A stretch of DNA of 64,000 nt from Arthrobacter_B citreus (GCF_042429235.1 NZ_JBHMBA010000006.1); one strand, 5' to 3'; shown: positions 53,501 to 62,074, numbered from the stretch's first letter. The notes: generated from the letters alone by a model not told the origin. Numbers and translations are program-made.

Positions 53501-53877
53501 GGGTAAAGGAACCCTTCTGTTTTGCCGGAGCCGGTGCCGGTGGTGATCAGGGTCGGTTCAGGTCGGCGGTACCTGCTGCCACTGGTTACAGGAGTTAGTG
53601 CTTTACTGCTGAGCCGTTGGAAGGCCCGTGCCTGGTGGCCGTAGGGCTCGAAGCCCTGATACCAGTCCAAACAGTCGCGCCAGCCCGGTGCGGCGCTCTC
53701 GAACGGGAGCCGAAGCCGAACGTACGGGCCTTTGAATAGGCCCTTTTCCGGGTCGGAGAGGAAGTCCTGGATCGCGGACTGCGCTCCGGCGTCGGTGAGG
53801 GCAAAGGTGGTTGCCAGGAAGTCGGACAGGCCGCCGCGCAGGTCCTGGCTCTGACTTGTAGGAAGCAGTTCCGACAT
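47512..53877 (-). CDS. DruE-like giant helicase with DUF1998/MZB region
   Basis: A 2121-aa SF2 helicase. Walker A TGTGSGKTEGFLYP (~110), DEFHTYDGAQGTD (~243), VATSATLGSGGD (~296), ATPTLEMGIDIGDLS and YVQRVGRAGRL (~1084) make the motor. The DUF1998/MZB zinc cluster is CPCRNEERLACHQC (~1650-1664). Beyond it lie VLAVYTDGHKFHAS with DDAEKRNRLRQ and a final domain (GWVADLAWPEVQVALAYD) also found at the end of DrmB. Size and order match DruE of Druantia and MrfA-type helicases. ATG 53877 immediately follows the methylase stop (TAAATG). Probably processes modified or foreign DNA with the methylase and DrmD. Confidence 0.9.
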   Translation of the reverse strand: MSELLPTSQSQDLRGGLSDFLATTFALTDAGAQSAIQDFLSDPEKGLFKGPYVRLRLPFESAAPGWRDCLDWYQGFEPYGHQARAFQRLSSKALTPVTSGSRYRRPEPTLITTGTGSGKTEGFLYPILDHVLRAKKDGVTGIKALILYPMNALANDQAKRLAEMLTKYSELSGVTAGLYTGQKDTPRTKVSPDGLINDRGVFHEDPPDILLTNYKMLDMLLLRHDDAPLWAKSAHSLQYVVLDEFHTYDGAQGTDVAMLLRRLGLTLKSYWPEDLTDAPHGLTEVDRARPLGRATPVATSATLGSGGDPQTMLEFAETVFGESFPPEAVITESRLSAEDWATHGSGAARNKSLQAISLAIAGTNAEVAALREEGKDVEAVIEPVLAALFETPPDDLLDAVRTHPLTGALLANATDAVALSTLAEAVFPAQVANRALPKGAVEEFLSHVIALLSHIRARYGMKALTVETHFWIREMSRVDSAVDTVPKFRWADDGVDQSETMFLPALYCRHCGRHGWGALLAPTGMDLELDDSKVRESRLVNNPRFRTLISAADEADAVEFNRDGAERIQGLYWLHTANRSLTKTPPADDSADLLQGRIIPVLMLAGQDADDQSKQDVCPACLAKEGIAFMGSAISTMLSVTISNLFGAQGLHEAEKKALVFTDSVQDAAHKAGYVQARSHTMTLRTALRRALGDDVRTLTEVVEAAISGASTPAERYQLIAPEYADRKEFVPFWRPGSPPSARTTARKYVRRRLQFDAILELGLQSRTGRTLELTGAVAVETDAGSPTRMLTVAGKAWESAQHQTMLGEAAPTPEQLLQWVRGTVERVRLQGGIYHDWLKNYIAKDGRRWQIWGGRPKGQGMPAFPAGRSAPTFPRIGKADATAENFDSVTSTASWYARWTSRCLGIPTADSAYLAKALILALAEDEVLGTSRTESGADIYWLDADRILVSSPDPDDLKHKQHVLACTVCHAVTPGSRTVCEQLAGAPCTLVRCPGKLERAEGHPENFYRKLYSSQESKRVVAKEHTSLLDDATRITYETQFKSGSENPQAPNVLVATPTLEMGIDIGDLSCVMLASLPTSVASYVQRVGRAGRLTGNSLVLAFVQGRGEHLPKLNEPLSVINGVVEPPATYLDAEEILARQYVAHIADRFARDSARRHPREAIHALGSVEPGSYLGDLIQDATANAGVYLQDFLGQFGATLSESSRTRLVAWATEHDDGEPSDLARHLVRASGQWKADIEELEARRKTIDAAMPELQKAADDAERLGDSSSEAPQALRTAKATLQMIGGQLMELRGDYWISVLEAYGVFPNYTLLDDSVSLDVGLSWKDADTQEFETDTVTYNRGASVALSEFAPGATFYAQGMEIQIDAVDLGPQQSNVMQWQVCPNCGWVNKEVASSKPVDSCLRCKTSAIADMGQVLNVVLMKKVSAEIRRDEAAINDRRDNRVRERFTIAAAADIDEEHLQKRWFIDGLDFGAEYLNRIDIRWLNTGRTASNGGVRLIAGDEVKAPMFRLCSYCGQLDQAAKENKPTEHRFWCKYRKQDQESIRDVVLARELSTQGVVLHLPPEVTFGDDFAIPSLQAAVLLGLQEVLGGAPDHLGVLRISDPVYQDNRPALLLHDKVPGGTGYLAEFGDPERVWQLLNAAWTTVRNCPCRNEERLACHQCLLPHAEPWQVDKVARATAERILRQLLLVGNDEAEASPSFDAWEVTEEVPALDQSTESFLEKLFRKAWTDRLKDVGAHIKVTPGALADTITFRIPGQSFQWQLIPQADVAGTRPDFLLRGPADPNFPVLAVYTDGHKFHASQEHNRIADDAEKRNRLRQTTELSAAVIPWAITWDDVKAFEAGPDAPVNMPGWVNEKLNAQLMTKYPVDAGIMNQLGRDAVSMLWEWVNRPDPEAWEKFSELVPLMLMQQKPQPADRDAVYAHARELAQGVQVPLTPGDSTGWSYQSGSIGFTAAGSPSNLPAVTVGLCLDDRGESLSSPGHEESWRNWLQLSNLLAFKPLGMTIGSVLSSVNAGDMNAEAAQREAAQAVGSDWQELLADATQAEKVVLLRLEAAGLQQLPELGYELDGWVADLAWPEVQVALAYDEESRAKFASAGWKTASDIDEIQEFLEAVGD

Positions 53878-56800
53878 TTAGCTCTTGTCCCCCAGCAGGT
53901 TTTCGAAGTGGGCGTAAGCCTTACGCATATCCTCTTCCCGGTCAAAACTTCGGAACGGGAATTCAAACACGTACTCGACACCGCTCTGCGGATGGGTCCA
54001 AGTGCGCTCTTCGAGGGTCAGCTTTTCACCGACCTTCCGGTAGAGCCGGTTCATGTCTCCGGGGACCTTGCGGCCGTTGGCATCGTAGAGATCATTCTGT
54101 TCGTAGCCACGGAGCACCGGGAATTGCGTGCGGTAGATTGTGCAGAGCTCATCGGCCGAGAGACCAAAGGCCAGCGCACATAGGGCATCGATCTCGATCT
54201 CAGCTTGCCTGCGTTTGGAAGCCCCCAATAATCTTCCATCCCCGTGGATGTCCGCCAGCGACCACTTAGGCGTCTGCACGAGGCACACCAGATCGACGAA
54301 TCTCTGCCGGATCTGCCCAACAAGTTCGTCCGACGAATCGAGGGGAAGTGGCAGAGAATCCATGACTTGTTGGCGAAGGTCGCTTACGCCAGAGACCTTC
54401 ACAAAAAAATCAACAACAATGGATGACATTGCGCCCGCTACGAAGTAGACGTCCCTCACGGAGTTTTGTGACGCCATAACCGCCGAGTGGACACCGTCCA
54501 CGTGAGCCGGCCCCATAGGCAGAATAGAAACATGCAAGGTCCTTTTACCGGTGGTTGCAGCCATCCTTCTCCAGGACAGTCGTGTCGCGTCCAGGAAGGA
54601 CTTTGAGACACCGGAGTCATCACGCCAGGTGCCGTAATCGCGCCTATAACGACCGCTATCACCCGCGGCTTGATAGCTGGTCCGTGGAATGAAGTCCTCG
54701 GGGAGGGCCTCTAGATCGATTTCGGTCCAGTCCAGGTTGTTTTTCATCGTGGGGTTGGGCTGCTTGGCGAAGGGGTTCGCGACAGTGAAGTGCGGTCCTT
54801 GAAGGATGACGTCATCCCATGACTCCGGGACGGCCGAACCGACCTCAAAAAAGCCCTTCTTGCGGTCCGTGGTCTCATTCCATCCTGATGAATACTGGAG
54901 CCCCAATTCCCGCACCCGGGGCGCTTTACTCAGCTTCTCGAGTACACGAGAACTTGCACGGTTTACCGGATAGACCATCCGCGCATGAAGAGGTAGCGTG
55001 CTCGGCTCCTCGAGAATGTCCGCCCAAACCTTGAGGATGCTCTCATCAACGCGGATGATCCGTTCGGCATGTGGACGTGTGTCCCAGTTACCTTCCGCGT
55101 CCTTTAGTCCTGGGACTTCACCGGAGCCATCGTGAGCCTCGGAGCGCGCAACCGTGTCGGGGTGATAGAGCGACGCCGCCATCGTGAATTCAGGAGACTC
55201 TTTACGCGTACCGTAGACGTGCACACCGTAGGTCACGTGGTGATCAATTTCAAAAAGGGACAGCTCGTTGATGAACTGCCAATGCCTACGGAGGCGGCGA
55301 TACGTCTCAGCCCGCAGGTGCGCAGCCTTCTTCTCCGTAAAGTGCGATTCGGGGTGAAGGAGCGCGACAACGCCCTGCTGGGAAACCGACCTCCAGGTTC
55401 GTTCCATAAAGGACCGATAGAGATCAGGACGAAGCCCTGCCACGACAGGATAGGTCGCTGGGGAAGACAAGAAGGCACGCGTCGCCTCAATGCTGCTCGC
55501 CTGAGCTGTCATAAAGCGTTGCTGGCCGTCGTCCGACTTGGCTTGCTCTTTTTTAGACTCTTTGACCGCCTGCGTCTGTTTATCGTTCAGCTGCCACCAA
55601 GGATCGAACTCGGCATAGATTGCGTTCTCGTCCCAGTCTGGACGGACCCACGGCGGGTTTCCGACTTGAAGATCAAAACCGCCGCGGCCGAATACTGAGG
55701 CGAAGTCGAGTTCCCAGTGGAAGAAGCCCTGCTCCTTCGCTACGCTCTCGCAGACTTGGAGCCATGGGTGCTGTTCCAAGACTGAGCCGATTTTCTGCAC
55801 TTGGGCGGTGCTGTGATCGAACGATTCGATACCCTCCAACTCGCCCCACGAAGCCATAGACAGGACGGAGGTCTGGCCCTCAACGCGCCCATACTTTGAG
55901 GGCATTTTTTCCTTGGACGTCTGACCAAGGATTCCCTCCAGGGCAGAAATCCACTCATCCAATGTGGGCGGATGGGCACCCGCGGTGGCGGCCACAGTCA
56001 GCGGCCAGAACCATAGTGCATTCCAGGCATCCATGACTCGCCGCAGCCGCTGGTAGGAGCCATTGGGGTCGTTCAGGGATGCGTCGATCTGCTCCCGCGT
56101 CACAGCCTTACGTGGGCTCTGCCCTTCGGCACCCTCAATCGTGCCGGGGGCTTTGGGCTTGCCGAAGTAATCGATGTGCCGGCGTGCCTCTGACTCGGCG
56201 ATTTGCAGCCGTCGTAGAGCCAGCTTCCATAAGGACTCCACTCGGCCGCTGAGAGCGACGAGCCGGTCGATCTGTGTTTTGGTGGGCTTGGCTTTGACTC
56301 GGGAGCGCCAGGCTTTTAGCTCCTTCTGGGCATCTCCGGCCAGGTCCTTCACTTCCTTGGCTTCTGCTGCAGCTCCCCACCCTTGAGCGGGAAGCAGGAA
56401 GTGATGAATGCGTGAAACGACCTGAGGGTCGTCTGAGTCCGTGGCCATCGCCTCCACCAGACCGGACAGGGGCGCCTCGGAGGGTTCTGACTTCAACCAC
56501 GATTTGTCCGTGATCGCAGTACGCGAGTAGGTGGCGCGCCGCGATCCAATCAGCGAGTTGCCCGGCCGAAGCCGAAGGCCGAACCAAGGCGCCTGAAGGC
56601 CCTTGACCATCGTGTCCAGCCACAAAGAGACTTCAGCCAGTTCCACGGCTGTGGAGTTCAGATCCACGCCATGGACCTGGTGAAGGGCGATTTGTGCCTT
56701 CACCCTCTGCAATTCCTGCTGGTACTCGTCCGCTGGGATCTGGGTGTCGAGTTCAGCCTGCTTGCGCTTCAGATATTCGTCGGCGAGTTGGCGAACGGCC

Positions 56801-58518
56801 TCAATCGCGAATGCTCCAGAACCCAGTGCAGGTTCACACACGGTGAGGTTGAGGATGCCATCAGCGGAGGTTGTCTGGCCGTTCTGGTCCAGCAGTTCCT
56901 CGAGCGCCTGGGACACGACGAACTTCGTCAGCACTTCGGGTGTGTAGAAGGAGGCGGATTGCTGGCGCTCCCTGCCGGCCAGCCGGAAGACAAACGAACC
57001 CTTCTCATGCCGGACAGGTTTCTTTTCCCCGGTGAGCTCGTCCTCGGCCTTGACGAAGTGCCGGGGATCGATGGAATCGGCCCGATCCACCGGGACAACC
57101 CAGGAGCCCTTTTCAGGGTTCCCGTCTTTCGCCACCTCATACAGGGGCTCGGCAGCAATGAACCCGGTGTAGGACATCAGCCCTTCGTACACGGCGCCAA
57201 GCTGGTTGATGCCCAGCTCGGCGTAGGAGATAAAGCCGCGGTCTTTGCCTCGGGATTCCTTACTCAGCAGCAGGTTGCGCAGTACCCGCTGCAGTTCCGA
57301 GTTGCTAAGTCCAACCTCATTAATGAGAGAGGTTGCTTCGGACTGGAAGAGATCAGCCTTCAACGGCTGGAAGACCAGGCCCTCGTTGTCTCCGCTCGCC
57401 CGTTCGGTCTCATCGCGAGACATGCCCCTGGCCGGATCATGGCCGCCATCGACCAGCCGGAAGAGCAGTTCCAGCGAATCATAGATGTGGGTGCCGCGTT
57501 GGGTTTCCCGGGACTGCATGTTGACCAGGGTGAGCTCGCGGAGCCGGTCCAGGCCGTACCCTTCACTGTACTCACCGGCTCCGACGGGAAGCACTCCCAT
57601 TTCCGGGGATGCCTCCGCATACAGCAGGAACAGGATCCGGTAGAGGAAGCGCAGGGACTGTTTAGCCAGGACCTGACCATCGACGTCGTCGTCGGAAAGG
57701 CCGCGGGAGGCCCGGCGCTGCAGGACGTCGTTCGCGATGATTTCGATGGAGCGGCGAATCCCTTCCCGCAGGTCCTGCGAGACGCCGACGGTGTGTTTAA
57801 CGGAGGACTCCAGCACTGTGTCCCACCACATGGAACCGTCCGGGGCAGGCATCAGCGAGTCCCTGCCGAAAATGCTCAGGAACCGGTCGGTCTCGCCGTA
57901 CTTCTTGGTGTCATTCCGGTCCGCGACCAACAGCGCGTCCGCGGCGAGGTAGCGTCCCTCAGCCCAGCGTTCGGGCTCGGTGAGCACCATCCACCGCCCG
58001 GCCATGATCACCACAAACCGGGGAGCCCCCTCGGCCAGGTACATCTCCGACACAAGCTTCGCTGCAGTGAGGTCGGTTTCCTTGCCGTCAACCAGCACCC
58101 TGCCCAACGGCTGAACGGATGAAAGAACATCTTCAGGGGAATCAGCGGGCGTCGCTTCGAGGAACAGCACCTCGGACTGGCCAGTGGTCCACACGCCGGT
58201 GACCGTAGTTTCGGTGCCGCTGCGGTTGAAGGTGGCTGCCGCCGTCGTTCCCTGGAATCCCAAAGCCTGCCGCAGCACGGAATAGGCTTCAGCGGCGCCT
58301 GACGGGTCTTCGGCCAGACCGGCCAGAAGCGCCTGCAGCCGTCCGCGGACCTCCGCGAAACGGGTCAGTGTAGTCGGGTCTCCGTCTTTGGCCTGTTCGT
58401 CCCAGGACTTGCGGAGCTTGATGACCTCCGCCTGGTAGGACTCCTTGGTGGAATCCGTGGTGAAGAAGTGCTCACTGATCCAGTCCTCACCGACAACAAT
58501 CGAATCAAAAGACGGCAT
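53878..58518 (-). CDS. drmMI: Eco57I-type DNA adenine methylase (DrmMI-like)
   Basis: A 1546-aa class I DNA methylase. The SAM motif is VCEPALGSGAFAIEAVRQL (~559) and the catalytic motif IV is VGNPPWVRPDW (~953), the NPPW form of N6-adenine methylases. The N-terminal 500 residues are helical and may contact partners; the region after 1050 holds the target-recognition part. Fusion-size enzymes of this kind are DrmMI of DISARM class 1 and PglX of BREX. ATG 58518 overlaps the DrmD-like stop (TAATG) and the stop is followed directly by the DruE-like start. Marks host DNA as self; recognition sequence unknown. The DrmMI name rests on context and should be taken as DrmMI-like. Confidence 0.87.
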   Translation of the reverse strand: MPSFDSIVVGEDWISEHFFTTDSTKESYQAEVIKLRKSWDEQAKDGDPTTLTRFAEVRGRLQALLAGLAEDPSGAAEAYSVLRQALGFQGTTAAATFNRSGTETTVTGVWTTGQSEVLFLEATPADSPEDVLSSVQPLGRVLVDGKETDLTAAKLVSEMYLAEGAPRFVVIMAGRWMVLTEPERWAEGRYLAADALLVADRNDTKKYGETDRFLSIFGRDSLMPAPDGSMWWDTVLESSVKHTVGVSQDLREGIRRSIEIIANDVLQRRASRGLSDDDVDGQVLAKQSLRFLYRILFLLYAEASPEMGVLPVGAGEYSEGYGLDRLRELTLVNMQSRETQRGTHIYDSLELLFRLVDGGHDPARGMSRDETERASGDNEGLVFQPLKADLFQSEATSLINEVGLSNSELQRVLRNLLLSKESRGKDRGFISYAELGINQLGAVYEGLMSYTGFIAAEPLYEVAKDGNPEKGSWVVPVDRADSIDPRHFVKAEDELTGEKKPVRHEKGSFVFRLAGRERQQSASFYTPEVLTKFVVSQALEELLDQNGQTTSADGILNLTVCEPALGSGAFAIEAVRQLADEYLKRKQAELDTQIPADEYQQELQRVKAQIALHQVHGVDLNSTAVELAEVSLWLDTMVKGLQAPWFGLRLRPGNSLIGSRRATYSRTAITDKSWLKSEPSEAPLSGLVEAMATDSDDPQVVSRIHHFLLPAQGWGAAAEAKEVKDLAGDAQKELKAWRSRVKAKPTKTQIDRLVALSGRVESLWKLALRRLQIAESEARRHIDYFGKPKAPGTIEGAEGQSPRKAVTREQIDASLNDPNGSYQRLRRVMDAWNALWFWPLTVAATAGAHPPTLDEWISALEGILGQTSKEKMPSKYGRVEGQTSVLSMASWGELEGIESFDHSTAQVQKIGSVLEQHPWLQVCESVAKEQGFFHWELDFASVFGRGGFDLQVGNPPWVRPDWDENAIYAEFDPWWQLNDKQTQAVKESKKEQAKSDDGQQRFMTAQASSIEATRAFLSSPATYPVVAGLRPDLYRSFMERTWRSVSQQGVVALLHPESHFTEKKAAHLRAETYRRLRRHWQFINELSLFEIDHHVTYGVHVYGTRKESPEFTMAASLYHPDTVARSEAHDGSGEVPGLKDAEGNWDTRPHAERIIRVDESILKVWADILEEPSTLPLHARMVYPVNRASSRVLEKLSKAPRVRELGLQYSSGWNETTDRKKGFFEVGSAVPESWDDVILQGPHFTVANPFAKQPNPTMKNNLDWTEIDLEALPEDFIPRTSYQAAGDSGRYRRDYGTWRDDSGVSKSFLDATRLSWRRMAATTGKRTLHVSILPMGPAHVDGVHSAVMASQNSVRDVYFVAGAMSSIVVDFFVKVSGVSDLRQQVMDSLPLPLDSSDELVGQIRQRFVDLVCLVQTPKWSLADIHGDGRLLGASKRRQAEIEIDALCALAFGLSADELCTIYRTQFPVLRGYEQNDLYDANGRKVPGDMNRLYRKVGEKLTLEERTWTHPQSGVEYVFEFPFRSFDREEDMRKAYAHFENLLGDKS

Positions 58519-61406
58519 TACTGGTTAGCACCTTCCAAAGGAGCGGCAGGGGTATTGCGCGGGACCACAACAAGCAGCGGGCGGACCAGCCTCTGGGCGG
58601 GGGCAAGCGACTGGGCAACACGTTGCTCCTCGGTCACACGTTCCCGCTGCTTCCGGACTTCACCGCGCTGAGCCAGCTCGAAGGATTCCTGCGTCCAGCC
58701 GTGCGCGCGGCTGGTCCAGGCGTCAAGACGGGCGCTGGCCTGTTTCGCGGCTTCAGCGAAGGTGAGTTCCAGGTTGTTGGTGGCATGTTCGACGGCGTGC
58801 GGCAGCAGGTCCTGCAGACCGTTGAGCTGCACCGGTCCGGGGTTGGTTGCATTGGCGTGAACACCGATCTCGGCAAGGTGCTGACCGATGTCCGGAATGG
58901 CTTCGGCGATGCAGAAGCCCGGGCTTTGCGGGTTGGGGAACTCCACCCCGATGAAGGCTTTGGACACCACCTGCCCGCGCTGGTTCATCAGGGTTCCCAT
59001 CAGCAGGACCTGAGGGACGTCGACGTCGCCGCGCACGGCAAGGACTTCGCTGCGGGACATGGAGGCGAGGGCCCGGTCGCTGGCCCAGTCCAGAACGGGG
59101 TGCAGCGGCCCGAGGTAATGGGCTTCGGGCCAGCTCATGGTGTCTGACTCGCGGGCGCGGTCCAGTTCGCGGGTGCCGGCCTGCACGTTGGTGGCAAGTT
59201 TGAGCTTCTCAGCGACCTTCCGTTCTGACAGGTAGTCCTGGGGAAGGTAGCCGAGGCGGTGCTGGAGGTCAGCGGGCGGCTCCAGCTCTGCGATGCCGTG
59301 GCCTGTGTGTACGGTCCAGCCCAGTTTCTTCTGCGGATCCCCGAAGGCCTCGTTGAGTGCCTCATCGAGGAAAGCCAGGTCCGTGGGGTACAGGCCAAGG
59401 GGCTTTTCCACCGGGACGTCCGGGACTGTTGCTGCGGAGTGGTCCTTTTGCGTCTCCGGGTTCAGGACGGCGTCGAGGAAGTCCCAGTCATCGTCGTCCA
59501 TTGCCTCCGGATCCGGGACCGTGTCCTCGAAGTCCTTTTTGCCCATCAGGACGTCGCGGATGGCGTCCTCTTCCTTCTTTTCGCTGTACTCCCCCATCAG
59601 CGAGGCGACGTCGTTGAGCACGGTATGGGCTTCATGCTCACGTTCCATCAATCGCGTCAGGACCTTGATGTCGCCGGAGAAACGGGTATTCGCCGGGTTC
59701 AGCAGGAGGGTGGTGACCTGCGGTCTGTGGCGCTGCCCGAAGCGGTCGATGCGCCCGTTGCGCTGTTCAATGCGGATGAGGCTCCACGGGATGTCGAAGT
59801 GAATCAGGTGGTGGCATTCGGCGTGCAGGTTCACGCCCTCGGAAGCGACGTCGCCGGTGACCAGGACGCGCAGCGGGCTGTTGCCGCGCTTGAACTGGTC
59901 CACGATGCGCTGCTGGTCAATGTCGCTCAGGCCACCGTGCAGCAGGCCGATGTTCTCCGGTTTGAGACCCAGGGCCTTGGGGAGTTTGTCCTGCAGCCAT
60001 TTCAGTGTGGCGACGCGTTCGGCGAACACGACGGCCCTTGTGTTGGAGCCTTTCCCGACGCCGATGCGTTTGAGGTAGCTGACCAGTTCGTTGTACTTCG
60101 CGGATTCTCCCGTGTTGGCGGTTTTTGCCAGGTCCTGCAGGCGGGTGAGTGCTTCCGCTTCTTTGGCCTCCACCGGGGAGTCGGCGTCGAGCTTCTTGAG
60201 GCGTTCGGTGACGGTTTCCAGGAGGGCGGCGGGGCTGGAGAGGAAGGCCTTGGCCAGGGTCCAGGAGAACAGGGATCCATTTTGCCCGGAGTGGGGTGCT
60301 GGTTTGCCGTCCGGGTAGAGCCAGACGTCGGAGAGTTCCTCGGCGATGGCGTTTTCGGCGGGTGACGCCGCGACGAGGCGGTTGTCCGGTTCTTCGCGTT
60401 CTGCCCAGTCGGCTCCCACTTCCTGGGCTACCTCGAGGCTGTGGCGGTGGCGGCGAATGATCAGGTTCTCGACCTGTTTGGCGTCGAAGCTGCCGTCGGG
60501 CCGGACGACGGTGGGGTCCAGGAGGCGGAGCAGTTCTGCAAAGGATTCGTTGCGGCCGTTGTGCGGGGTGGCCGAGGCCAGGATCAGTGCCTCCGCGTTG
60601 GGGGCGAGGATGCGGGCCAGCTCGTTGTTTAGGGTGCCGGTGTTGGTGAGGTTGTGGGATTCGTCGATGACGACGGCGTCCCACTGGAGTTTGCCCAGCT
60701 GGGCGCGGTAGCGGGCGCTCTTGAGCGTGTCGATGGAGATGATGGCGCGCTTGTAGTACGTGAACGGGTTGCGGGTGGCCGGCAGTTTTTGGCGGACTTT
60801 CTGGATGCCGGCGGAGTCGAGCCGGACGAACGGCAGGGCGAACCGGCACCACAGTTCGTGCTGCATCTGTTCCAGCACGTGGCGGGGCGTGACGATGAGG
60901 ATGCGGTCGCCGCGGCCGCGCTTGACCAGTTCACTCAGGATCATGCCGATCTCAAGCGTCTTACCAAGGCCCACCGCGTCGGCAATCAGGATCCGGGGTC
61001 GGATGTTCTTCGTGTCCAGCGCTTTGGCGACGGCGATCTGCTGGTACTTGAGATTGCGGGAGAGCATGCGGGTGGAGACGGTGAGCTCCTTGGCCGACTG
61101 CGGTGTCGGTGTTTTCCGCAGCGTGGTTTCCAGGAAGAGGCGTGCCTTGCGGTAATTCGGCGTGTCGTCGGCGACGATCTTGGACTTCGCAGGGTCGACG
61201 ACCTCGATGGCGTCGAGGCCGGAGTAGAACGCGGCGGTGGTGTCCCGCACCAGTTCGGTAAGCCCTTGGACTCTCACCAGGGTGCCGTCGATGGACGGCT
61301 CTGCCGCTGTGACCAGCCATTCCTCGTCCCGGATCCTCACCACCGAGCCCGGTGCGACGTTGAGCTGAGTTCTTACCGGTGTAGTGGTCAAGCTGGTCTC
61401 CTGCAT
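58518..61406 (-). CDS. drmD: SNF2-type helicase DrmD
   Basis: A 962-aa SWI2/SNF2-family protein with the DrmD layout. Walker A ADAVGLGKTLEIGM (~142), VVIDESHNLTNTG (~246), LASATPHNGRNES (~277), the second-lobe VTGDVASEGVNLHAECHHLI and NGRIDRFGQRHRPQ (~549). The last 350 residues (acidic DDDDWDFLDAV, then helical) are specific to this family. ATG 61406 is chosen because GGGGG precedes it; the ATG eight codons upstream has no ribosome site. First gene of the leftward unit, followed by the methylase with a one-base overlap. In DISARM class 1, drmD likewise precedes drmMI. Confidence 0.92.
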   Translation of the reverse strand: MQETSLTTTPVRTQLNVAPGSVVRIRDEEWLVTAAEPSIDGTLVRVQGLTELVRDTTAAFYSGLDAIEVVDPAKSKIVADDTPNYRKARLFLETTLRKTPTPQSAKELTVSTRMLSRNLKYQQIAVAKALDTKNIRPRILIADAVGLGKTLEIGMILSELVKRGRGDRILIVTPRHVLEQMQHELWCRFALPFVRLDSAGIQKVRQKLPATRNPFTYYKRAIISIDTLKSARYRAQLGKLQWDAVVIDESHNLTNTGTLNNELARILAPNAEALILASATPHNGRNESFAELLRLLDPTVVRPDGSFDAKQVENLIIRRHRHSLEVAQEVGADWAEREEPDNRLVAASPAENAIAEELSDVWLYPDGKPAPHSGQNGSLFSWTLAKAFLSSPAALLETVTERLKKLDADSPVEAKEAEALTRLQDLAKTANTGESAKYNELVSYLKRIGVGKGSNTRAVVFAERVATLKWLQDKLPKALGLKPENIGLLHGGLSDIDQQRIVDQFKRGNSPLRVLVTGDVASEGVNLHAECHHLIHFDIPWSLIRIEQRNGRIDRFGQRHRPQVTTLLLNPANTRFSGDIKVLTRLMEREHEAHTVLNDVASLMGEYSEKKEEDAIRDVLMGKKDFEDTVPDPEAMDDDDWDFLDAVLNPETQKDHSAATVPDVPVEKPLGLYPTDLAFLDEALNEAFGDPQKKLGWTVHTGHGIAELEPPADLQHRLGYLPQDYLSERKVAEKLKLATNVQAGTRELDRARESDTMSWPEAHYLGPLHPVLDWASDRALASMSRSEVLAVRGDVDVPQVLLMGTLMNQRGQVVSKAFIGVEFPNPQSPGFCIAEAIPDIGQHLAEIGVHANATNPGPVQLNGLQDLLPHAVEHATNNLELTFAEAAKQASARLDAWTSRAHGWTQESFELAQRGEVRKQRERVTEEQRVAQSLAPAQRLVRPLLVVVPRNTPAAPLEGANQ

Positions 61407-62074
61407 AAGTGTGTATCCCCCTGGTTCCATTATGGGTCAGTGGGGCTCGGACGGAGCACCGCGTTCCTTCTTCCCTGGTTTGTCGGGCTCCAGTGCGCGT
61501 TGTCGTATTTACGGCAGAGAAGTCGTACCTGAAAGGACGCCGTTGGGCACCCCACCACGAGATCGCCTTAGTACGCGCTACCGCCTGTGCTTCATCCAAA
61601 GCCATCTACCCTCAATGGCGCCCCACTCTTAGCCCGTACACCTTGGGCCAAGGCGACCACCTTCCTGACGCATTGTTCAGGCATGCAGGGCAATGGGTTG
61701 ATTTCGACGATCTGCGGTCGACTTTCGCACCGGATTTGGATGAACGTCGTGGGGAGAAGAGTGTTTCACGGTGGCGGAAATGAGACCAGCTGGGTCGTGC
61801 GGCTCCTCAAGATGCCCTAATTTGCCGCAGGACGGTCTACTACGGCACGGGGACGATCCCTCGTTATTCCAAGACTTTTCTTTAACGGCGTTGGTTCTTT
61901 TCGATTGCACAGAAAACGATGCTTGGGGATGGGTGTGCCCAGATGGCGCCTGGCACTCCGCTTTGGAGTTCTGGAACTGTGCACAAGCTACGGAAAATGA
62001 CAGCCTTCTCAGCTGGCCAGACTTCCTCCTACCTCTGGGTGAAGGGCAGAGAAGAAGCGCTGTTGCATCACTGG
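61407..62074. other. Island edge, no confident gene
   Basis: These 668 bp contain the promoter of the leftward defence unit near 61410-61500. A rightward frame (61409-61783) has a partly convincing codon pattern and could be a fragment of a degraded gene (GQWVDFDDLRSTFAPDLDE near its end), but it lacks a ribosome site and matches nothing I know. Another rightward frame at 61771-62109 is Ser/Pro/Leu-rich and not credible. No RNA gene or strong hairpin was seen. Confidence 0.4.

Noticed and set aside
59259..60365. 368-aa plus-strand frame over drmD
   Set aside because: Antisense shadow; Gly/Val/Gln-rich product without family, opposite conserved SNF2 motifs.
28909..61406. Hypothesis that this is BREX because of the PglX-like large methylase
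   Set aside because: No BrxA, BrxB, BrxC, PglZ or BrxL-type protein is visible; DrmA, DrmB and DrmD-type partners fit DISARM better.
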